Positions 63,671-64,000 of a stretch of DNA of 64,000 nt are shown in pieces. The stretch is from Bacteroidales bacterium UBA3743 (GTDB taxonomy: Bacteria; Bacteroidota; Bacteroidia; Bacteroidales; Paludibacteraceae). Location: positions 124,001-188,000 of the forward strand of contig DFGT01000024.1 in NCBI GenBank assembly GCA_002371265.1, given 5' to 3'. The notes beneath the pieces are model-generated. The model did not search any database. It saw only the letters and a list, made by a program, of their open reading frames with translations, and was not told where the DNA came from. The position numbers and the translations under genes were made by a program. Position 1 is the first letter of the stretch. Every line of letters starts with the position of its first letter.

Positions 63671-64000
63671 TTAGTTTTTGAATTTGTTTATAGCGTCAAT
63701 ATATGCGTCTATTGTGGCAGACACAATATCTGTATTAGCTGCAAAGCCATAATAGATTATGCCTTCTGTCTCAACCTGCACATGTACTTTGCAAGCGTCG
63801 TCGGATCCACGTGTGATGGCCTGGATCAAAAGCTCCTTAAGCTCCATCTTTCTGTCGATGATTTTCTTAAGTGCCTTAACCGCAGCGTCGACGGGACCGT
63901 TTCCAGAAGCTGTAGCCTCAAACTTCTCACCTGCGATATTCAAACCGATGATTGCGACTGGAGTCACTCCGACACCTGATGTAGTCTGCAAATATTCTAG
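63671..64000 (-). CDS. leuA: 2-isopropylmalate synthase, C-terminal part (truncated by window)
   Basis: The visible 109 residues, running off the right edge, are the LeuA C-terminal regulatory (leucine-binding) domain: LQTTSGVGVTPVAIIGLNI, ASGNGPVDAAVKAL and ITRGSDDACKVHVQVE. The stop is 25 bp before the leuCD start codon. The catalytic part lies outside the window. Confidence 0.92.
   Translation of the reverse strand, partial: LEYLQTTSGVGVTPVAIIGLNIAGEKFEATASGNGPVDAAVKALKKIIDRKMELKELLIQAITRGSDDACKVHVQVETEGIIYYGFAANTDIVSATIDAYIDAINKFKN

Noticed and set aside
1..64000. Insertion sequences, integrases, rRNA or tRNA genes
   Set aside because: No transposase, integrase or rRNA signature was seen, and I recognised no tRNA by eye. 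A tRNA search tool would be needed to exclude short tRNA genes.

Overview
The window looks like chromosomal DNA from a low-GC member of the order Bacteroidales (Bacteroidota), probably of the Prevotellaceae/Porphyromonadaceae kind; I cannot name the genus. The evidence is many Bacteroidota-type promoters (TTTG, 19-20 bp, TAnnTTTG), near absence of Shine-Dalgarno sites, lipoproteins whose lipobox Cys is followed by Asp/Glu, type IX secretion (T9SS) genes (PorX and PorW/SprE) with a gingipain-like cargo protein ending in a T9SS sorting domain, a long-form IspG, a GH13_8-type branching enzyme and a one-piece SpoT/RelA. I saw no rRNA, tRNA, transposase or phage genes.

Layout. 1-997: truncated GLUG-like surface protein (minus). 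1242-4865: obg, lipoprotein, metallo-beta-lactamase (MBL) fold hydrolase, orphan menF. 5238-8679: surface stalk protein plus C25 peptidase with T9SS signal. 8753-10794: metal-efflux permease fused to an HMA domain, divergent from a rhomboid protease. 10870-14669: unknown module in which a 157-aa gene is tandemly triplicated on an exact 656-bp unit next to a PQQ-like beta-propeller gene. 14980-19288: NfeD-like protein plus flotillin, universal stress protein, lytic transglycosylase. 19321-26433: YhcH protein, glgB, rRNA methyltransferase, PhnP-like hydrolase, NavAb-like sodium channel, S-component-like membrane protein, tatA and tatC. 26621-34533: small thioredoxin, manA, spoT/relA, ispG and a DUF4332 protein, separated by long spacers full of palindromic repeats. 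34651-41291: exported protein, ygiQ, priA, SseB-like protein. 41474-51335: rlmH plus a 1225-residue histidine kinase, a SpoU methylase, a duplicated gene pair (S41 peptidase lipoprotein plus barrel-like protein), and corA. 51432-57311: rsmA, porX, porW. 57532-58676: DnaQ-like exonuclease and a lipoprotein. 58874-64000: leu operon (leuA 3' end, a fused leuCD, a second leuA-like gene, leuB).

How they fit together. PorW and PorX form a two-gene operon regulating or building T9SS; the C25 peptidase at 5.9-8.7 kb is a predicted T9SS client in the same window. The leu operon carries all steps from 2-isopropylmalate synthesis to 3-isopropylmalate oxidation and ends at a clear terminator. The least explained part is 10870-14669, whose organisation (tandem copies of a small acidic gene, adjacent unknown genes, AT-rich DNA) resembles immunity-gene or accessory islands, but no toxin is visible.
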